Notes: generated from the letters alone by a model not told the origin. A stretch of 64,000 nucleotides of DNA from Planctomycetota bacterium (GCA_027493525.1 JAOSKN010000002.1:2513326-2577325); one strand, 5' to 3'; positions 24,314-33,892 are shown, counted from the first letter of the stretch. Program-made: numbers and translations.

Positions 24314-25630
24314 ATGAGCGGAAATGCGGTTCGCATGCGCTTCGGGCGCGAAGGCTTCACGTTGCGCGCGCCCGCGCGCGCCGAAGTGCTGGAGGCCTCG
24401 CCGATCCCCGCGCTCTCCGACCCGCGCGCGGCGGTGCGCGAGGCCCTCGAGCGCCCGCTGGGCGCGCCGCCGTTCCGCCAGATCGTCCGCGGCAAGCGCC
24501 CGCGCCGCGTCGCAATCACGATCAGCGACTTCACGCGCCCGGTGCCCAACGAACTGCTTGTCGGCGCGCTCCTCGACGCCCTGAACGCCGAAGGCGTCGC
24601 CGACGCGCAGGCCACGGTCCTGATCGCCACCGGGATGCACAGGCCTTCAACGCCCAGGGAACGCGAGGAGATGCTCGGCGCGGTCCTGAAGCGCTGCGCC
24701 GTCGTCGATCACGTGGCCTCGGACGCCTCGTCGCTCGTGAAGGTCAGCGACGACCCGCCGGTGAGCGTGAATCGGCTGTTCCTCGAGGCCGATCTGAAAG
24801 TCGTGACGGGCCTGATCGAACCGCACTTCATGGCCGGGTACAGCGGCGGGCGGAAGGGCATCTGCCCGGGCTTGGTGGACCTCGCCACCGTCCAGCGCTT
24901 TCACGGCTACAGGATCATGGGCGACCCGCGCGCGGAGAATGGGATTCTGGAGGGGAATCCGTGCCACGCCGAGTCGCTCCGCGTCGCGCGGCTCGTCGGC
25001 TGCGACTTCCTGCTCAACGCGGCCATCGCGCACGACCGCCGCCCGGCGGGGATCTGGGGCGGCGGGATGGAGGCCGCGCACGCGGCCGGCTGCGCGCAGG
25101 TCGGCGCCTGGAACGGCGTGCGCCTGGACGGCCTCTACGACCTGGTCGTCACCAACGGCGGCGGCTACCCGCTCGACGCGACCTATTACCAGACGGTGAA
25201 GGGCATGTGCGCGGCGCTTCCGGCCCTTCGCGAGCGTTCCACGCTCCTCAGCGCCAGCGGCTGCGGCGAGGGCGTCGGCAGCCCGGAATTCACCGCCACC
25301 ATGGCCCGCTGGGGGCGCGACTGGCGCGGCTTCCTGAAGCATATCGAAGGCAGCGGCGTCACCGTGAAGGACCAGTGGCAGTTCCAGATGCAGACGCGCG
25401 TGCTGGAGCGGATCGGCGTCGAGCGCCTGCTGCTCGCGACCGACGGGCTGCCGCCGGAGACCCAGGCCGGCCTCGGCGTGACGCCCCTGCCTGGCGCGGG
25501 GCCGGCGCCCGAGCGCGTCCAGCGCTTCCTCGACGAGTTCTCCGCGCGCCGCCCGGACGCGCGCATCGCCCTGATTCCGGAAGGCCCCTACGCGATGCTC
25601 GTCGCGCCGGAGGCGGTGGCGGCGGATTGA
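24314..25630 (+). CDS. LarA-family nickel-pincer racemase/epimerase homologue
   Basis: 438 residues. LarA enzymes use a nickel-pincer nucleotide cofactor bound to a Lys and interconvert D/L alpha-hydroxy acids. Visible family residues: the Arg of ISDFTRPVPNE, His in IATGMHRPSTPRE, the His-Lys pair in IEPHFMAGYSGGRKGICPGL, and His in EGNPCHAESLRVA. The C-terminal catalytic region (KDQWQFQMQTRVLERIG) is also present. LarA relatives act on lactate, malate, phenyllactate or sugar acids; the substrate here is open. I see no larB, larC or larE cofactor genes in the window, so the cofactor must be made elsewhere if the protein is active. The start ATG 24314 is nearest the conserved fold. Its stop codon begins a heptamer element. 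Confidence 0.85.
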   Translation: MSGNAVRMRFGREGFTLRAPARAEVLEASPIPALSDPRAAVREALERPLGAPPFRQIVRGKRPRRVAITISDFTRPVPNELLVGALLDALNAEGVADAQATVLIATGMHRPSTPREREEMLGAVLKRCAVVDHVASDASSLVKVSDDPPVSVNRLFLEADLKVVTGLIEPHFMAGYSGGRKGICPGLVDLATVQRFHGYRIMGDPRAENGILEGNPCHAESLRVARLVGCDFLLNAAIAHDRRPAGIWGGGMEAAHAAGCAQVGAWNGVRLDGLYDLVVTNGGGYPLDATYYQTVKGMCAALPALRERSTLLSASGCGEGVGSPEFTATMARWGRDWRGFLKHIEGSGVTVKDQWQFQMQTRVLERIGVERLLLATDGLPPETQAGLGVTPLPGAGPAPERVQRFLDEFSARRPDARIALIPEGPYAMLVAPEAVAAD

Positions 25631-25727
25631 CGATTTGCGATCGAAGATTGACGATTAAATGCCAAACTCGACGAGATTTCCGCGCTATTTCGCGAAGTTG
25701 GCGCAACGCAATCTGCAATCGTAAAGC
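25625..25727. repeat. Inverted heptamer element downstream of larA homologue
   Basis: Left arm reads GGATTGA CGATTTG CGATCGA AGATTGA CGATTAA and includes the TGA stop of the larA-like gene. Right arm (25697-25727) reads GCGCAAC GCAATCT GCAATCG, roughly the reverse complement. A small inner hairpin (CGCG-CTATTT-CGCG) lies between them. It separates two convergent genes. Confidence 0.65.
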
Positions 25728-25783
25728 GCCCATTCGCGGCATCGTTGGAGTGTGTGCTCCGAAGCGGATTTTCGTCTCGCGCC

Positions 25784-26653
25784 TCATTCCAGCGTCTCCA
25801 GCCGCTCCGGCACCTGCTCCAGCGTGACGGTTTGAATCTCCGCCCACTTCCAGTCCTTGTCGGCGGGGCCGCCTTCGGCGGCGAAACGGTGCTTCCACTT
25901 GTTCTTGAATTTCAGGCCGTTCTTCACGGTTAAATAGGGGTAGTTCAGCGCGCCGGTGCGGCCGGTGGTGACGTTCTCGAAGTGGTACATCTCGACGGAG
26001 GGCTCGTAGAGGCAAGTGTAGCCGGCCTCGCGGATGCGGTAGCAATAGTCGATGTCCTCGAACTGGACCGGCGAGAAGCGTTCGTCAAGCGGGCCGATCT
26101 CGCGCGCGACGCCGGCGCGGAGCATCCAGCAGGCGCTGATCAGGGTCTGGCAGGCGCGCGGCGCGTTGAACTCGGGGGCCGTGCGCGGCTGCCCGCGCCC
26201 GCGGAAGATCACCTGCCCGCCGGTGGTGACCGCGCCGCCGGCGCACTGGATGTCGTGCGGAGGGAGGGGGTAGACGAGCTTGGGGCTGACGACGCCGGCT
26301 TTGGGGTCGCGCTTCAGGACCTCGCGCAGCCGTTCGAGCCAGCTTTTCGTGCGCACCACCGCGTCGTTGTCCAGGAAGACCCACCAGTCTCCGTTCAGGC
26401 GCTTCATCCCTTCGTTGCGCCCGACGATCGCGCCCTGGTTCGCGCCCAAGTCGAGAACCTCGACGCCGATCCGCTCGCCCGCCGCGCGCGCGCGGAAGGC
26501 TTCGAAGACCTCTGGCGTCTCGTCGGTCGAGCCGTTGTTCACCAGCACCGCCTGGAACGGGCGGAGGCTGGAAAGCAAGAGCGCGTCCAGGGTGCGGCGT
26601 GTGTAGGCGGCCTTGTTGTGGGCCAGGATCAGGATGGAGACGGCATCGGCCAT
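25784..26653 (-). CDS. Glycosyltransferase family 2
   Basis: 289 residues, a GT-A fold glycosyltransferase. It shows VSILILAHNKAAYTRRTLDA at the N-terminus, the nucleotide-sugar loop NNGSTDETPEVF, the metal motif VFLDNDAVV (Asp-Asn-Asp variant of DxD), and the acceptor-side acidic pair in SPVQFEDIDYCYRIREAGY followed by His in VEMYHFENV. The ending is soluble, with no membrane segment, so it works on the cytosolic face. It probably transfers a sugar to a surface glycan or protein. It is divergent from the GTPase gene 109 bp away. Start at 26653. Confidence 0.85.
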   Translation of the reverse strand: MADAVSILILAHNKAAYTRRTLDALLLSSLRPFQAVLVNNGSTDETPEVFEAFRARAAGERIGVEVLDLGANQGAIVGRNEGMKRLNGDWWVFLDNDAVVRTKSWLERLREVLKRDPKAGVVSPKLVYPLPPHDIQCAGGAVTTGGQVIFRGRGQPRTAPEFNAPRACQTLISACWMLRAGVAREIGPLDERFSPVQFEDIDYCYRIREAGYTCLYEPSVEMYHFENVTTGRTGALNYPYLTVKNGLKFKNKWKHRFAAEGGPADKDWKWAEIQTVTLEQVPERLETLE

Positions 26654-26762
26654 GGGCTACGTTGTGCCCGCTGTGAGGCCTCGATGCAACCGCAAGAGAG
26701 CGCCGCCCATGCGCGCGGTCCGCGCTGTCGCCGCGCGCAGGCCGTGGTAGCTTGGCCCGCGG

Positions 26763-28151
26763 ATGGCAGATCTTGACCCGAAGCTTGCCGCCGCTCATGC
26801 GCTGCTTGCCGAAGCCCGTTCGCTGCGGCGCGAACCGCGCGACCTGCGCCCGCTGGCGGAATGGACCGTCCTCGTCGCCGGCCTGCGCAGCGTCGGCAAG
26901 AGCAGCCTCGTCTGTACGCTCTGGGGGGACCCCGAACTGCTCCCCACGGCCGTCCGCGACTGCACGCAGACCAACACGCTGGTGAGGGCGCCCGCCGCCA
27001 ACGAGGCCGACCGTGCGATCTGGGTCGAACACCTCGCGCGCGAACAGGCCCTGAACTTCGCGTTGCGCGACCTTTCCTGCGTGCGGCTCGACGAGAAGCT
27101 GCGGCAGGCCGAAGGCCCCATGGGGCCTCGGTTGGACGACCTGCCGCCCGAGCCGCGCATGCGCGAGACCATGGCCGGCATCCGCCGGCTCTTCCAGGTC
27201 CGCCCCGACGAGGCCGTCCTGAACGATCACCTCAACGACGAACTGGACAAACTCGACCAGTTTCTCGCCTTCCTGGATTCGCCCGCCTTCCGCCCGGGCG
27301 CGCGGGTGGAAACCGGCTGGGACCGGCGCCGCCTGCACCTGATGGGCAACCTCCAGCCCGACGGGCGGCGTCTCGACGTCGGCCAGCTCCTGGCCTACCG
27401 GCACGTGGAACTGGTCCGGGCTACGGATCGCTTCGGCGCAACTCCGCCGCGCCTGATCGACACGCCGTGGATCCCGGCATTCCACAACGCGCGCCGCGCC
27501 GATCTGATCCTCGACCGCGCGCGCGAAGCCGACGTGCTCATGCTCGTCGCGCTGCCGGGCAAGTTCGAGCTGGAGCCGTGGCTTGAGACGCTCCTGAAAG
27601 AACGCCCCGAACTGGCCGCGCGCGCCGTCGTGGTCTTCAACCAGATCGACACGCTGGACACCTCGGCGCTCTTCTCGCGCGAAGGCTTCGCGCAGGAGTT
27701 CGTCGAGATCGGCGAACGGCTGGCCAGGCAAGGCTTCGAACCGGCGAGCTTCCACTTCTGCTGCGCGAGGCTGCCGTTCCTGGAAACCGGCGCGAAGGAT
27801 GCCTTCCTGAAGGAGCGCGTCGCGAAGCTGCAGGCGATCCTGAAATCGCTGGCGAAGCTGGCCGACGACCGCGCGCGCGGCCCGTTCAAAGCCAAGCTGC
27901 TGGAGGCCTGCGATCCGCGGGGCGAGGCGGGGCTCGCGGCGCTCCGCGCGGAGTTGCTCAAGCAAGGCGACGCCGCCCGCCGCGCGCGCGCGCGCGAGGC
28001 CCTGAACGAGTTGGCCTGGCTGACGGACGAGGACTTCACGGGGCCGGCGGAACGCACCGGCGAATTGCGCCGCCAAGCTCGTGAACTGGCCGAAGCGCTT
28101 AAACCCGAGCGGAATGCGCCAGGCGGCGTGCGTTCGCCTTGGGACGAGTAG
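26763..28151 (+). CDS. Dynamin-like / P-loop GTPase of unknown role
   Basis: 462 residues. P-loop GLRSVGKSSL at about residue 40, a later G3-like DTPW, and a G4-like VVFNQIDTLD identify a GTPase. The long insertion of about 150 residues between the P-loop and G3 (DEAVLNDHLNDELDKLDQFL) and the helical C-terminal region (LLKQGDAARRARAREALNEL) suit bacterial dynamin-like proteins, which remodel or sense membranes. There is no obvious transmembrane anchor. The usual DxxG Gly is replaced, as G3 reads DTPW, so hydrolysis may be altered. The start ATG 26763 opens directly. A bidirectional terminator follows at 28325-28356. Confidence 0.65.
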   Translation: MADLDPKLAAAHALLAEARSLRREPRDLRPLAEWTVLVAGLRSVGKSSLVCTLWGDPELLPTAVRDCTQTNTLVRAPAANEADRAIWVEHLAREQALNFALRDLSCVRLDEKLRQAEGPMGPRLDDLPPEPRMRETMAGIRRLFQVRPDEAVLNDHLNDELDKLDQFLAFLDSPAFRPGARVETGWDRRRLHLMGNLQPDGRRLDVGQLLAYRHVELVRATDRFGATPPRLIDTPWIPAFHNARRADLILDRAREADVLMLVALPGKFELEPWLETLLKERPELAARAVVVFNQIDTLDTSALFSREGFAQEFVEIGERLARQGFEPASFHFCCARLPFLETGAKDAFLKERVAKLQAILKSLAKLADDRARGPFKAKLLEACDPRGEAGLAALRAELLKQGDAARRARAREALNELAWLTDEDFTGPAERTGELRRQARELAEALKPERNAPGGVRSPWDE

Positions 28152-28324
28152 ATCTCCAGTGTTGCCGGCTCATCCGGTGCGACTTTTGGAGCCGCATTTC
28201 TTCAGGGCTTCTTGTCGTGCTGCGCGCGGCCCGGCCCGGTGGGCCGGGACACCCGATTCGGTGGGCTGGGCTACCCCATACAGCCGGGCGCTTTTCGACG
28301 TTTGAAGACGGAGCCGAGAAAGAA

Positions 28325-28356
28325 AAAAAGGGCGGCCTTTTCAGGCCGCCCTTTTT
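28325..28356. terminator. Bidirectional intrinsic terminator
   Basis: A stem AAAAAGGGCGGCCT / AGGCCGCCCTTTTT with a TTTC loop, T-rich on both sides, lying between the GTPase gene and the convergent exported-protein gene. A short heptamer block (CCTCAGT repeated three times, 28362-28392) separates it from the next stop codon. The 170 bp before the terminator contain a GC-rich hairpin near 28230 and no gene. Confidence 0.92.
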
Positions 28357-28394
28357 ATGTTCCTCAGTCCTCAGTCCTCAGGTCGCAGTCCCGC

Positions 28395-29018
28395 TTACCA
28401 GAGCGAGCCGGCGGAGCCGCCCTTTTCGTTCCAGTTCTTGGCGTCCAGGCAGAAGCGGGCGAAGCGTTCGGCGCGGCGGAGCATCTTGAGGTCTTCCAGG
28501 CGCTGCTGGCCCCACCGGTAGTCCGGAGCGTAGAAGAACCACTTGCCCAGCTCGGTGTAGAGGTCCATCGGAGTCTTGCGGCCGAGGTAGACGATGCCGT
28601 TGTTCAGGTCGATGCGGGCCACCGCGGTCATGCCGCCTTCGGAGCGGGGGAGGCCGGTGGCGGCGGCGACGCCGGAGGGATCGTAGAAGATCTCGACGGC
28701 GCCGGGGACGTTGGCGCGGTGGACCTCGAGCTTCTCCTTGGCGGCGAAGGCGTGGGCGGCCTGGGCGGCGTTGCGGAAGTGCCAGGCCAGCAGGTCGCGG
28801 CGTTCGCTCTCGATTTCGGGCGTGGAGTTGACGACCAGTTCGCTGGGCAAGCTGACCAGGGCCTGCTTGGCCTGGATCGAGCCGTCGCCCTGGGTGTAGA
28901 GGGGGATGCGGTAGCTGTGGCGTTCGCGGTTTCCGCCGTTGACGGTGGAGGTCTGGAGCAGCATGCCAGTGGCGGCGAGTACGAAGCCCAGAGCCAGCGT
29001 TTTGATCGTGCGTTCCAT
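28395..29018 (-). CDS. Exported protein of unknown function
   Basis: 207 residues with a signal peptide (TLALGFVLAATGMLLQTSTV). The mature protein has a beta-type start (RHSYRIPLYTQGDGSIQAKQ), a helical middle (RDLLAWHFRNAAQAAHAFAA), then IARIDLNNGIVYLGRKTPMD-like strands and a helical, charged end. I do not recognise a family. The start ATG 29018 has AAGGAGC at good distance; a longer frame from 29063 exists but lacks this. The 215 bp upstream (29019-29233) hold no gene; they contain a hairpin CGTCCGAA-CC-TTCGGACG. Confidence 0.7.
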   Translation of the reverse strand: MERTIKTLALGFVLAATGMLLQTSTVNGGNRERHSYRIPLYTQGDGSIQAKQALVSLPSELVVNSTPEIESERRDLLAWHFRNAAQAAHAFAAKEKLEVHRANVPGAVEIFYDPSGVAAATGLPRSEGGMTAVARIDLNNGIVYLGRKTPMDLYTELGKWFFYAPDYRWGQQRLEDLKMLRRAERFARFCLDAKNWNEKGGSAGSLW

Positions 29019-29233
29019 GGTAAGCTCCTTTGCGCCTGCGTTCCGATAGGCACTAAAGAACATCGCGTGCCAAAGAGGTTTTGCGTTTTACGGATCTCGT
29101 AATGCGTTATATATTAAATAGATGCGTGAATATGAGGCGCTCGGCCTGCCGTCCGAACCTTCGGACGCTTGCAAGGCCGGTCTTCGGCATTACGGAATTC
29201 CGGATGGGTGAAACAGAAGGGTTTGCGGCGGGT

Positions 29234-29663
29234 TTACACCTTCCAGGTGATGTGCGAGTCCTTCACCGAGGCGCAGAGCGGGCCGCCTTGGGCGTCGGTG
29301 CAGGTCACGACGGCTTCAATGGGCTTGCCCGATGCCGCGGCCTTGCGCAGCGCGGCGGGCTTGAGGTGGCTCAACCGGACCTTCGCGCGCCTGAACATGT
29401 CGAAGGTGCGCCCTTTCATCACGCCCCACGAAAGGTAGATGAACGGCTCCTCGGGCTTGCCCTGGATGAACGGGGGAGCGCAGGCGCACGCGGCCGGCCC
29501 TTTCTTCCACGCTTAGCGGCACTTCGTAGGTCACTTGGCGCTTGTCGGCGGGGACGAACTCGACGACCTCTTTGCCCTTCTGGATGCCCAGATGCACCGG
29601 CGCGCGCCCTTCGAACTCGATCCCCGGCAGCTTGCGGCAGACCAGTTTGAGCGTGACGTCCAT
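29234..29663 (-). CDS. DUF5990-family protein (apparent frameshift)
   Basis: Two overlapping frames together match the DUF5990 pattern. The first half is TLKLVCRKLPGIEFEGRAPV ... HLGIQKGKEVVEFVPADKRQ and VTYEVPLSVEE. The second half, in the next frame, is PPFIQGKPEEPFIYLSWGVM and MFRRAKVRLSHLKPAALRKA, ending CASVKDSHITWKV. The break is near 29500-29515 on the coding strand, in GAAGAAAGGG. I therefore annotate one gene of about 143 codons. DUF5990 proteins are small, soluble and of unknown function, often scattered among unrelated genes. ATG 29663 has AAGGAAG upstream. It follows the rhodanese gene by 29 bp on the same strand and is probably in one transcript with it. Confidence 0.7.
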
Positions 29664-29692
29664 GGTGGGCTTCCTTTCAGGGCTAACGGGGA

Positions 29693-30136
29693 TCAGCTTC
29701 CCGCGGCCTTGCGCAGCGCTTCGTAGCTCTTCGCCTCGCTGACGTCGGTCTCGACCGGGAGGCCCTGCGCGGCCCAGCCGGCTACGAGGACCTGCCCGAA
29801 GGGGGTCGTCTTCCCCGCGAAGCCGCCGGCGACGTTCCAGAGCTGCTTGTAGCCGTGCTGGGCCATGACCTGGCAGGCCATCGCCGAGCGGCCGCCGCTG
29901 CGGCAGCCGAAGACGAGCTTGGCGCCGGCCGCGAAGTGCGCCTGGACCACGCGGACGAACTCGGGGTTCGGCTCCATCTGGCCGGTCGCGGGGTTGCGCA
30001 TCAGGATGGGGATGTTCTTCGCGCCGGCGGGGTGTCCTTCCGCGAATTCCTCGACGGTGCGCACGTCCACGTAGACGTGGCCATCGCCGCGCGAGAGCAG
30101 GTCGTGAGCCGCTTGAGGGCCGATTTCTTCGTACAT
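29693..30136 (-). CDS. Rhodanese-like sulfurtransferase
   Basis: 147 residues, a single rhodanese domain. VYVDVRTVEEFAEGHPAGAKNIP is the family CH2A/CDC25 opening, shown here in parts: VDVRTVEEFAEGH then AGAKNIPILM. The active loop FGCRSGGRSAMACQ carries the catalytic Cys that accepts sulfur as persulfide. Such single-domain proteins pass sulfur to cofactor or tRNA pathways or detoxify cyanide. An insertion RNPATGQMEPNPEF enlarges the loop before the active strand. I chose ATG 30136, six bases after GGAG; ATG 30142 two codons upstream is too close to it. Followed by the DUF5990 gene. Confidence 0.85.
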   Translation of the reverse strand: MYEEIGPQAAHDLLSRGDGHVYVDVRTVEEFAEGHPAGAKNIPILMRNPATGQMEPNPEFVRVVQAHFAAGAKLVFGCRSGGRSAMACQVMAQHGYKQLWNVAGGFAGKTTPFGQVLVAGWAAQGLPVETDVSEAKSYEALRKAAGS

Positions 30137-30289
30137 GGGCATCTCCGCATGGCGAGTAGAACATCAGGATACGGCATGAGGCATCGTTCAAAAAAGTGAA
30201 GAATGCTCCGCTCGTGGAATTCGAGCGCCGCGAGCGCTCCAAGGTGTATTCAAGACGTTTACGGGACATGGGCAAGCGGAGCGGCACGC

Positions 30290-32557
30290 ATGAGAGCATG
30301 GGGCGCATTGGCCGCGATCGCGGCGCTGGCGGGCGGCGTGGCGGCGGAGGACGAGGCGGTCACGACTTGGGAACCGGTGGGACTCGGCGGCGGCGGGGCG
30401 ATGTACGCGCCGGCGTCCAGCCCGCACGATCCGAAGCTGCTCTTCGTCTCCTGCGACATGGGCGGCTTCTATCGCAGCACCGACGGCGGCGCGTCCTGGC
30501 GCATGCTCGACTTCCGCCAGACGCGGGGCTCCACGACTTGCAAGCCGGTCTTTCATCCCCAAGCTCCCGATACGGTTTACTTCAAGGGACAGATAAGCAA
30601 GGACCGCGGGCTGACCTGGGCGCCGATCGGGGAAAAGCCGCCCTTCCGCGACGTGAACCTGATGGTGCTGGACGCCGACGGCGGGAAGACGATGCTGCTC
30701 GGCGCGTCGCAGGGGCTCTTCGTCTCGACCAATGGCGGCGTAACCTGGGCGCGGGTCTTCTCGGTCGAAGGGTATGTCGTCGGGGCATGGGTGGACAGCG
30801 CCTGCGTCTTCGCCGCCACGGATCGGGGCGTGTACCGTTCGGACGACGGCGGCAAGACCTTCAGTGCAAAAAACGTGGGGCTGCCCGCGAAGGATCTGCG
30901 CTGCTTCGCCGCCGGGCGGAGCGCCGCGGGCGGGAAACTGCTGCTCTACGCGACGCTTCCGGGCCTGAAGGCGGACGACGGCTACCGGGGCGGCGTGTAC
31001 CGTTCGGACGACCTGGGCGAGTTCTGGGCGCCCGTGCCCGGCGAGGGCTTAAACAAGGGCCTGCGGAAGATCGACGAGTACGGCGAGCGGGAGATCGCGC
31101 AGTACACGCTCCTGGGCGTAGCCGCGAACGCCGCGGAAACCGTCTACGTCACCTGCCGCGGCACCGGCTACCATCCGCCGAACCACAGCACGGTGTATCG
31201 TTCCGACGATGCCGGCAAGACCTGGCGCTTCGTCTTCAACCGCGATCAGCGCTTCAGGGAATTGAATGTCGAAAACGGCTGGATTCCCTTTTCGCTGACC
31301 TGGATCTGGGGCGGGTTCCACACGATCAACGGCTTCGCGATCAATTCCGCGCACCCCGACGTGGCGCTCTGGACCGATACCGGCGAACTGCTCCAGACGA
31401 CCGATGGCGGCAAGACGTGGCAGGCGTGCTACACGAAGCGCGTCCCGGGGCAGGCCAAGCCCGAACCGGAGCCCGGGAAGACGCCGGGGCTCTGGGAGTC
31501 GGCGGGCCTGGAAGTCACCAGCACCTGGAATTACCGGATCGACCCGTTTGACTCGCGGCACCACGTCATCTGCTACACGGATGTCTGCATCGCGCACTCC
31601 CGCGACGGCGGGAAGAGCTGGACCAACAGCTCCAAGCAGGCCGGAGCGCCGTGGTCCAACACCACCTACGACCTGATCTTCGATCCCGCGAAGCGGGACA
31701 AGCTCTGGGCGGCGATGTCCAACGTCCACGACATCCCGCACTGGACCTACATTCACGACGAGGCGCGGGGCAAGGGCGGGGTCGCCGTCAGCCAGGATGG
31801 CGGGAAGAGCTGGACGAAGTCCAACGCGGGGCTTCCCGAGGCCCCCGTCCCGGCGCTGGCGCTGGATCCCAAAAGCCCGCCCGAGAGCCGCACGCTCTAC
31901 GCGGCCGTCTACGACCACGGCATCTACAAGTCGACCGACGGCGGCGCGACATGGCTGGGGTGCTCCAACGGGATCGACCTGAAGCGAAATCCGCACACTT
32001 GGCTGGTGCGGCTCCACGAGGACGGGACGCTTTTCTGCGGCGTGACGGCGCGGCGCGTGGGCGGGCGCGAGAGCCGCGAGTTTCCGGAGCCCGGCGCGGT
32101 CTACCGTTCGTCCGACGGCGGCGCAAACTGGGAGGAGATCACGAGGTCCCAGCCCCTGTACTGGCCCAACGAATTCGCCGTGGACCCGCGCGACAGCAAG
32201 GTGCTCTATCTTGCCGCGGCGACCGTGCCCAAGCGCAACGAGGGGGGCCTTTACAAGACCGTCGACGGCGGCGCGAGCTGGGCGCGGCTGCTCAAGGACG
32301 AGGACTTCGCCGGCAAAGGCGGCCCGTCGTACGTGCAGGGCATGTTTGTCACGCTCGATCCCAAGGATCCGGAGCGCGTTTACCTGGGGACGGACTCGCA
32401 CGGCCTGTGGGTGAGCCACGACGCGGGGAAGAGCTGGAAGCAGGTCGAGGGCCTGCCGTTCGGGAACATCCATCGCGTGACCTTCGATCCCGCCGACCAC
32501 GAGACGGTGTACGTCACGACCTTCGGAGGCGGGGTGTGGAAGGGGAAGATGCCGTGA
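30290..32557 (+). CDS. Exported BNR/Asp-box repeat protein (sortilin-like beta-propeller)
   Basis: 755 residues with a signal peptide (WGALAAIAALAGGVAA). About ten Asp-boxes of the form S-x-D-x-G-x-x-W/F are spread along it: STDGGASW, SDDGGKTF, SDDAGKTW, TTDGGKTW, SRDGGKSW, SQDGGKSW, STDGGATW, SSDGGANW, TVDGGASW and SHDAGKSW. They mark blades of one or two beta-propellers like those of sortilin/VPS10 and of xyloglucanase GH74. I see no convincing GH74 catalytic Asp pair, so binding is as likely as hydrolysis. The start ATG 30290 sets the signal peptide; an upstream in-frame start at 30203 does not. Divergent from the rhodanese gene. Confidence 0.83.
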   Translation: MRAWGALAAIAALAGGVAAEDEAVTTWEPVGLGGGGAMYAPASSPHDPKLLFVSCDMGGFYRSTDGGASWRMLDFRQTRGSTTCKPVFHPQAPDTVYFKGQISKDRGLTWAPIGEKPPFRDVNLMVLDADGGKTMLLGASQGLFVSTNGGVTWARVFSVEGYVVGAWVDSACVFAATDRGVYRSDDGGKTFSAKNVGLPAKDLRCFAAGRSAAGGKLLLYATLPGLKADDGYRGGVYRSDDLGEFWAPVPGEGLNKGLRKIDEYGEREIAQYTLLGVAANAAETVYVTCRGTGYHPPNHSTVYRSDDAGKTWRFVFNRDQRFRELNVENGWIPFSLTWIWGGFHTINGFAINSAHPDVALWTDTGELLQTTDGGKTWQACYTKRVPGQAKPEPEPGKTPGLWESAGLEVTSTWNYRIDPFDSRHHVICYTDVCIAHSRDGGKSWTNSSKQAGAPWSNTTYDLIFDPAKRDKLWAAMSNVHDIPHWTYIHDEARGKGGVAVSQDGGKSWTKSNAGLPEAPVPALALDPKSPPESRTLYAAVYDHGIYKSTDGGATWLGCSNGIDLKRNPHTWLVRLHEDGTLFCGVTARRVGGRESREFPEPGAVYRSSDGGANWEEITRSQPLYWPNEFAVDPRDSKVLYLAAATVPKRNEGGLYKTVDGGASWARLLKDEDFAGKGGPSYVQGMFVTLDPKDPERVYLGTDSHGLWVSHDAGKSWKQVEGLPFGNIHRVTFDPADHETVYVTTFGGGVWKGKMP

Positions 32558-32559
32558 CG

Positions 32560-32635
32560 AAAAAGTGTAAAACGTGAGATCGGCACTTCTGCGCGCGCTG
32601 CAGAGCCGTTCTCGCGTTTCACGGGTTGCGTTATT
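32560..32635. repeat. Inverted heptamer element after BNR gene
   Basis: Left arm reads AAAAGTG TAAAACG TGAGATC right after the stop codon. Right arm (32605-32635) reads GTTCTCG CGTTTCA CGGGTTG CGTTATT. The arms are roughly complementary around about 20 bp. The unit resembles those at 3324-3435 and 33774-33803. Confidence 0.6.
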
Positions 32636-32671
32636 GGGACGCTCCGCTTCCCCTGTGATAGTCTTTCTCCC

Positions 32672-33756
32672 ATGACCACTGTTTCTCCGGCAAAGCCCGC
32701 CTGGGATTTCACGCTGCTCCTCGAACGCCTGTTCTGGGGGACGGTCTCGATCGTCTTCGCCGTACCGCTGTTCTTGCTCGTCGATGCCCTGGGGTTGGGT
32801 GGTTCTACTGAGGAGGCGGCTTTGGCGTGCTTCCTGGTGCTGGCGTGGACGGGGGCGGACGCGCTTTGCCGGCGGTCCTGGAAAGCGCTGGCTCTGGCGC
32901 TGCCGGTGGGTTGGGCGGTGCTGATCCTGAGTTCGTCCTTCCGGATGTACCGAGGCTGGGAACTGCTGGCGCCGGCGCTGGGGTCGGCCCTTGGCTTGGG
33001 GGTGGTCGTCTGGCGGTTGGATGGCTCGAAGTTTTTTGGTGCGGCGGTGGCGCTCCTGTCCGGGTTGTACACCCTGGACGTCTACGCGCTCGTGCGGCAT
33101 TTCGCTCTAGGCAACGACGTGTTCTTCATGGCGGCCGGCGGCGTGATGCACGGCGCGGCGGGCGCGGTCTTGATGGTTTACTGCCGCTTGCTGGGCAAGA
33201 CTTCGTCGCGCCGCATCCGCTTCAGCCTCGGCGCGGCGGTGCTTTTCGTTTTTCTGCTGGCGGGGGAGGTGGCGGGGTTCTTCGCGCTGGGGTACGGCGA
33301 CGTATTCCTGCCGTTCGACGAGGCGCGGTTCAAGGCGCAGGGGAACAGGCAAAGGCGGCGCTGGCGGCCGGAAAACACTGGTCGGAGACCGATGAGGCCG
33401 TTTGGCGCCTGGCATACTTGGCATGTCGTCAGGGCCGAAGCTATGAAGACTTGATTCCATTCCTTGGTAAACCTGCGGAAGGCTTAGATGAAATGGGTTA
33501 TATCTATTGGACCTTTGATTCTGGAGAGAGTGTGCTTGGAATAGCGGCACTGGTTGAAAACAACGAATTTATCTTTGGCTTGAAGTCCAAGGGAAGAATC
33601 AACGCCATCTGTTATCGCGATGACATTCGCAAACGCGCCGCCGGCCTCCTGATGCTCGTCATCCTCGCCGGCCTGACCATCAACTACCTCCTCGTCTGGC
33701 TCCTCGAACGCTGGCGCATCCGCAAAGCCCCACTTCAAGCCGTCCCGCAACCCTGA
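32672..33756 (+). CDS. Multi-pass membrane protein (apparent frameshift at G4)
   Basis: The first frame gives about seven membrane segments, e.g. TVSIVFAVPLFLLVDALGLG, ALALALPVGWAVLILSSSFR, LGAAVLFVFLLAGEVAGFFA. At about 33340 (CAGGGGAACAG) the frame must shift to keep protein-like sequence: GEQAKAALAAGKHWSETDEA ... YIYWTFDSGESVLGIAALVE, ending with a last membrane segment AAGLLMLVILAGLTINYLLV. One protein of about 360 residues is the simplest reading. The cytosolic or periplasmic loop between 33430 and 33620 is markedly AT-richer than the rest. No family recognised. ATG 32672 follows TTCTCCC-type sequence without a clear ribosome-binding site. Confidence 0.6.
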
Positions 33757-33773
33757 ATATCCGCCTCCTATGC

Positions 33774-33803
33774 CGGTTTCACGTTTCACGTTTTACGTTT
33801 TAG
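33774..33803. repeat. Heptamer block
   Basis: GGTTTCA CGTTTCA CGTTTTA CGTTTTA: four 7-mers with one or two changes each, between the membrane protein and the fusion oxidoreductase. It is nearly the same sequence as the right arm at 3405-3435. Confidence 0.7.
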
Positions 33804-33892
33804 CTCCGTCCGCTTGAATCTCCCGCCCACCCTCATAGCCTTCCCACTCAACATGCGCTTCGAGACGAAGCCGTAACGGGGAGAGCACTTCC

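Noticed and set aside
28215..28280. Direct repeats CGGTGGGC-GGG with partial likeness to 4996-5040
   Set aside because: The match is short and purely GC-rich; not enough to claim a repeat family.
29316..30308. 330-aa minus-strand frame spanning the DUF5990 and rhodanese genes
   Set aside because: Only its middle part matches the DUF5990 start; the rest is a shadow of the rhodanese gene in another frame.
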